Shown here: positions 6,457-7,594 of the stretch, piece after piece | Numbering within the stretch: position 1 is the stretch's first letter | Layout: each line of letters opens with the position of its first letter | DNA from: Rhodobacteraceae bacterium UBA996 | GTDB taxonomy: Bacteria; Pseudomonadota; Alphaproteobacteria; Rhodobacterales; Rhodobacteraceae | Length of the DNA: 7,594 nucleotides | Assembly (NCBI GenBank): GCA_002291955.1 | Contig: DBBA01000294.1 | Span: forward strand, 1 to 7,594 | Direction: 5' to 3' | Program-made: the position numbers and the translations under genes | The notes under the pieces: model-generated | The model's input: the letters and a program-made list of their open reading frames with translations, nothing else | What the model was told of the DNA's origin: nothing | Database searches by the model: none

Positions 6457-7413
6457 ATGACCCAACGCATCGAAGTCGGACCCGGGACCTACCCGGTCAG
6501 GAACGTGACGACAGGTGTCGTCGCGAACGTGGTCGTTCCTGCGCTTGCCGCTTCGGTGGCGCAGGCGGCACCAACCGTCGGTCAGACCCTGACGTTGACG
6601 ACGAACGCGGCGGCAGGCGCGGGCTACCAGTGGCGCAGGGGCGCCTCGGATATCGCCGGGGCGACGTCGGCCAGCTACGTCACGCAGGGCGCGGATGCAG
6701 GGCAGTCGTTGTCCTGCCGGGTCAGCTCGGGCGTGCAGACGGTCACCAGCACGGGTGTCACGGTCGGGGCAGCGGGTGCATTCGCGGCCGGGTTCACCGC
6801 CTTTGTGGTCGACGACGTCGAGTTCGTGCCGAACAAGACGTTCAACGGAGTGGCGATCGGGGCTGCCGACAGTAGCCGCAGGCTCTTCGTGTACCTCTTC
6901 ACCAATGGTGGCGAGACGTCGCCCGTCAGCCTGTCGGTCAACGGCGGCGCTGCATTGACCGCGCTTGCGTCGATACGGCCGCAAGGCCAGCGGCAGGTCA
7001 TCCTGTTCCAGGTCGACGTGCCCACCGGCACCACGGCGAACTTCCAGTTCACGAACACCGTCGGGAGTTTCCTGTCGACGGGCATGGCCGTGGTCCGCGT
7101 CGTCGGAGGCCATACTGCGGCAACGGCGACTGCCGAAGGTGGCAGCGCGACCATCCCGGTAAGCATCGCGACGGTGGCAGGGGACAGGGTGTTTCTGGGG
7201 ATCATGTCCCGGTTCAATGCCGGAGCAAACCATTACACACCGCCCGCAGGCTTCACGGAACATGTGGACGCACCGATCCGTCCGGCCGTGCCGGCCCTGC
7301 CCGTCACGCTGTCCAGCGGCGTTGCCGCCGGCGCGAGCCCCGAAACCTTCGTCACCACCCCGGCGGCGTTCCAGGAATATGCCGCCATTGCGCTGAGAGT
7401 GAGAGCAGCCTGA
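6457..7413 (+). CDS. Ig-like plus C-terminal beta-sandwich protein (fibre/adhesin-like)
   Basis: A 318-aa protein. Residues 1-27 form a short N-terminal strand region (IEVGPGTYPVRNVTTG) without a Sec signal. Residues about 28-107 form an Ig-like domain with YQWRRGASDIAGAT from residue 57, then ADAGQSLSCRV. Residues about 112-318 form a beta-rich domain with GAADSSRRLFVYLF, VSLSVNGGAALTAL, VDVPTGTTANFQF, MAVVRVVGG and a late TPPAGFTEHVD segment. I have the impression that this layout (A-D-x-x-R followed by strands, then a VPTGTTA motif) recurs in tail-associated proteins of alphaproteobacterial phages, but I cannot name a Pfam family with certainty. It starts one base after the previous stop (TGA-G-ATG) with GGAGG 6 nt upstream, a strong ribosome-binding site, and its own stop overlaps the next ATG. 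Most likely a structural or ligand-binding partner in the same complex. Function not proven. Confidence 0.83.
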   Translation: MTQRIEVGPGTYPVRNVTTGVVANVVVPALAASVAQAAPTVGQTLTLTTNAAAGAGYQWRRGASDIAGATSASYVTQGADAGQSLSCRVSSGVQTVTSTGVTVGAAGAFAAGFTAFVVDDVEFVPNKTFNGVAIGAADSSRRLFVYLFTNGGETSPVSLSVNGGAALTALASIRPQGQRQVILFQVDVPTGTTANFQFTNTVGSFLSTGMAVVRVVGGHTAATATAEGGSATIPVSIATVAGDRVFLGIMSRFNAGANHYTPPAGFTEHVDAPIRPAVPALPVTLSSGVAAGASPETFVTTPAAFQEYAAIALRVRAA

Positions 7414-7594
7414 TGCCCATCCGCACAACCCGGTTTCTCGGCATTGTCCTTGGGGCAAGTGTCTCGGTGACGGCGGTCCAGGCCGCACAGAACGCCACAC
7501 TCGGACCGTTCGCATGGGGTGTCGATCCCGGCGCCGGCGGTGGGGGCGACCCCATGCCGCCCAACGCGACGTTGTCCATCGTCCTTGAAACGAT
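7413..7594 (+). CDS. Fifth cassette protein, N-terminal fragment only
   Basis: Only 60 complete codons are visible before the window ends. The ATG at 7413 overlaps the previous TGA (TGATG). Residues 1-24 look like a Sec signal peptide: a basic n-region with Arg4 and Arg7, a hydrophobic core FLGIVLGASVSVTAV, and a possible cleavage after VQA at 22-24. However, residues 8-36 also align without gaps to residues 6-34 of the 210-aa protein two genes upstream (10 of 29 identical, including the shared W-G pair). The segment may therefore be a shared structural motif and not a cleaved signal. A Gly-rich stretch (GAGGGGD) and MPPNATLSIVLET follow, perhaps the first strand of a beta domain. Product unknown. 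Confidence 0.72.
   Translation, partial: MPIRTTRFLGIVLGASVSVTAVQAAQNATLGPFAWGVDPGAGGGGDPMPPNATLSIVLET

Noticed and set aside
6436..7515. 359-aa minus-strand frame opposite the 318-aa protein
   Set aside because: Arg-rich shadow without domain features. The plus-strand gene has a strong ribosome-binding site and coupled neighbours.
1..7594. tRNA, rRNA, integrase or insertion sequence marking an island boundary
   Set aside because: No cloverleaf-like sequence, transposase or recombinase motifs, or terminal inverted repeats were found in the window.

Overview
The window is GC-rich (roughly two thirds G+C by eye) with codon use strongly biased to G/C at third positions. It looks like an alphaproteobacterial chromosome segment, most likely Rhodobacterales/Paracoccaceae. 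The support is the composition, the flavour of the proteins, and a sequence in the only AT-rich intergenic spot that matches the CtrA consensus. The genus cannot be fixed from the sequence alone.

Left part (1-2626, minus strand): two surface-polysaccharide genes read leftward. The first is a WbsX-type (GH99-like) glycan enzyme at 2626-1469. It is followed by a Wzx/MOP-type polysaccharide flippase that starts at 1340 (or at an upstream in-frame ATG) and runs off the left edge. Middle (2627-3490): a divergent intergenic region of about 108 bp carries an inverted repeat and an overlapping CtrA-like box. A sulfotransferase gene then reads rightward. Together these three genes point to synthesis, sulfation and export of a cell-surface or capsular glycan.

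Right part (3602-7594, plus strand): five very tightly packed genes, three of whose junctions are TGATG stop/start overlaps and one a 1-nt gap. They encode a 77-aa beta-rich protein, a 662-aa protein (three near-identical 92-aa cadherin/Big-like repeats, an Ig-like domain and a LamG-like lectin domain), a 210-aa protein with an Ig-like domain, a 318-aa protein with an Ig-like domain plus a beta-sandwich-like C-terminal region, and the start of a fifth protein with a signal-peptide-like N-terminus. The same Ig-like signature (QW, then GAT, then DAG) recurs in three consecutive genes. The compactness, small leading protein, lack of Sec signals and LamG/Ig composition suggest a modular glycan-binding fibre or adhesin cassette, either phage-tail-like or exported by a non-Sec route. 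This is inference; no secretion or phage core gene is visible.

The long open frames antisense to these genes are judged to be composition shadows and are not annotated.
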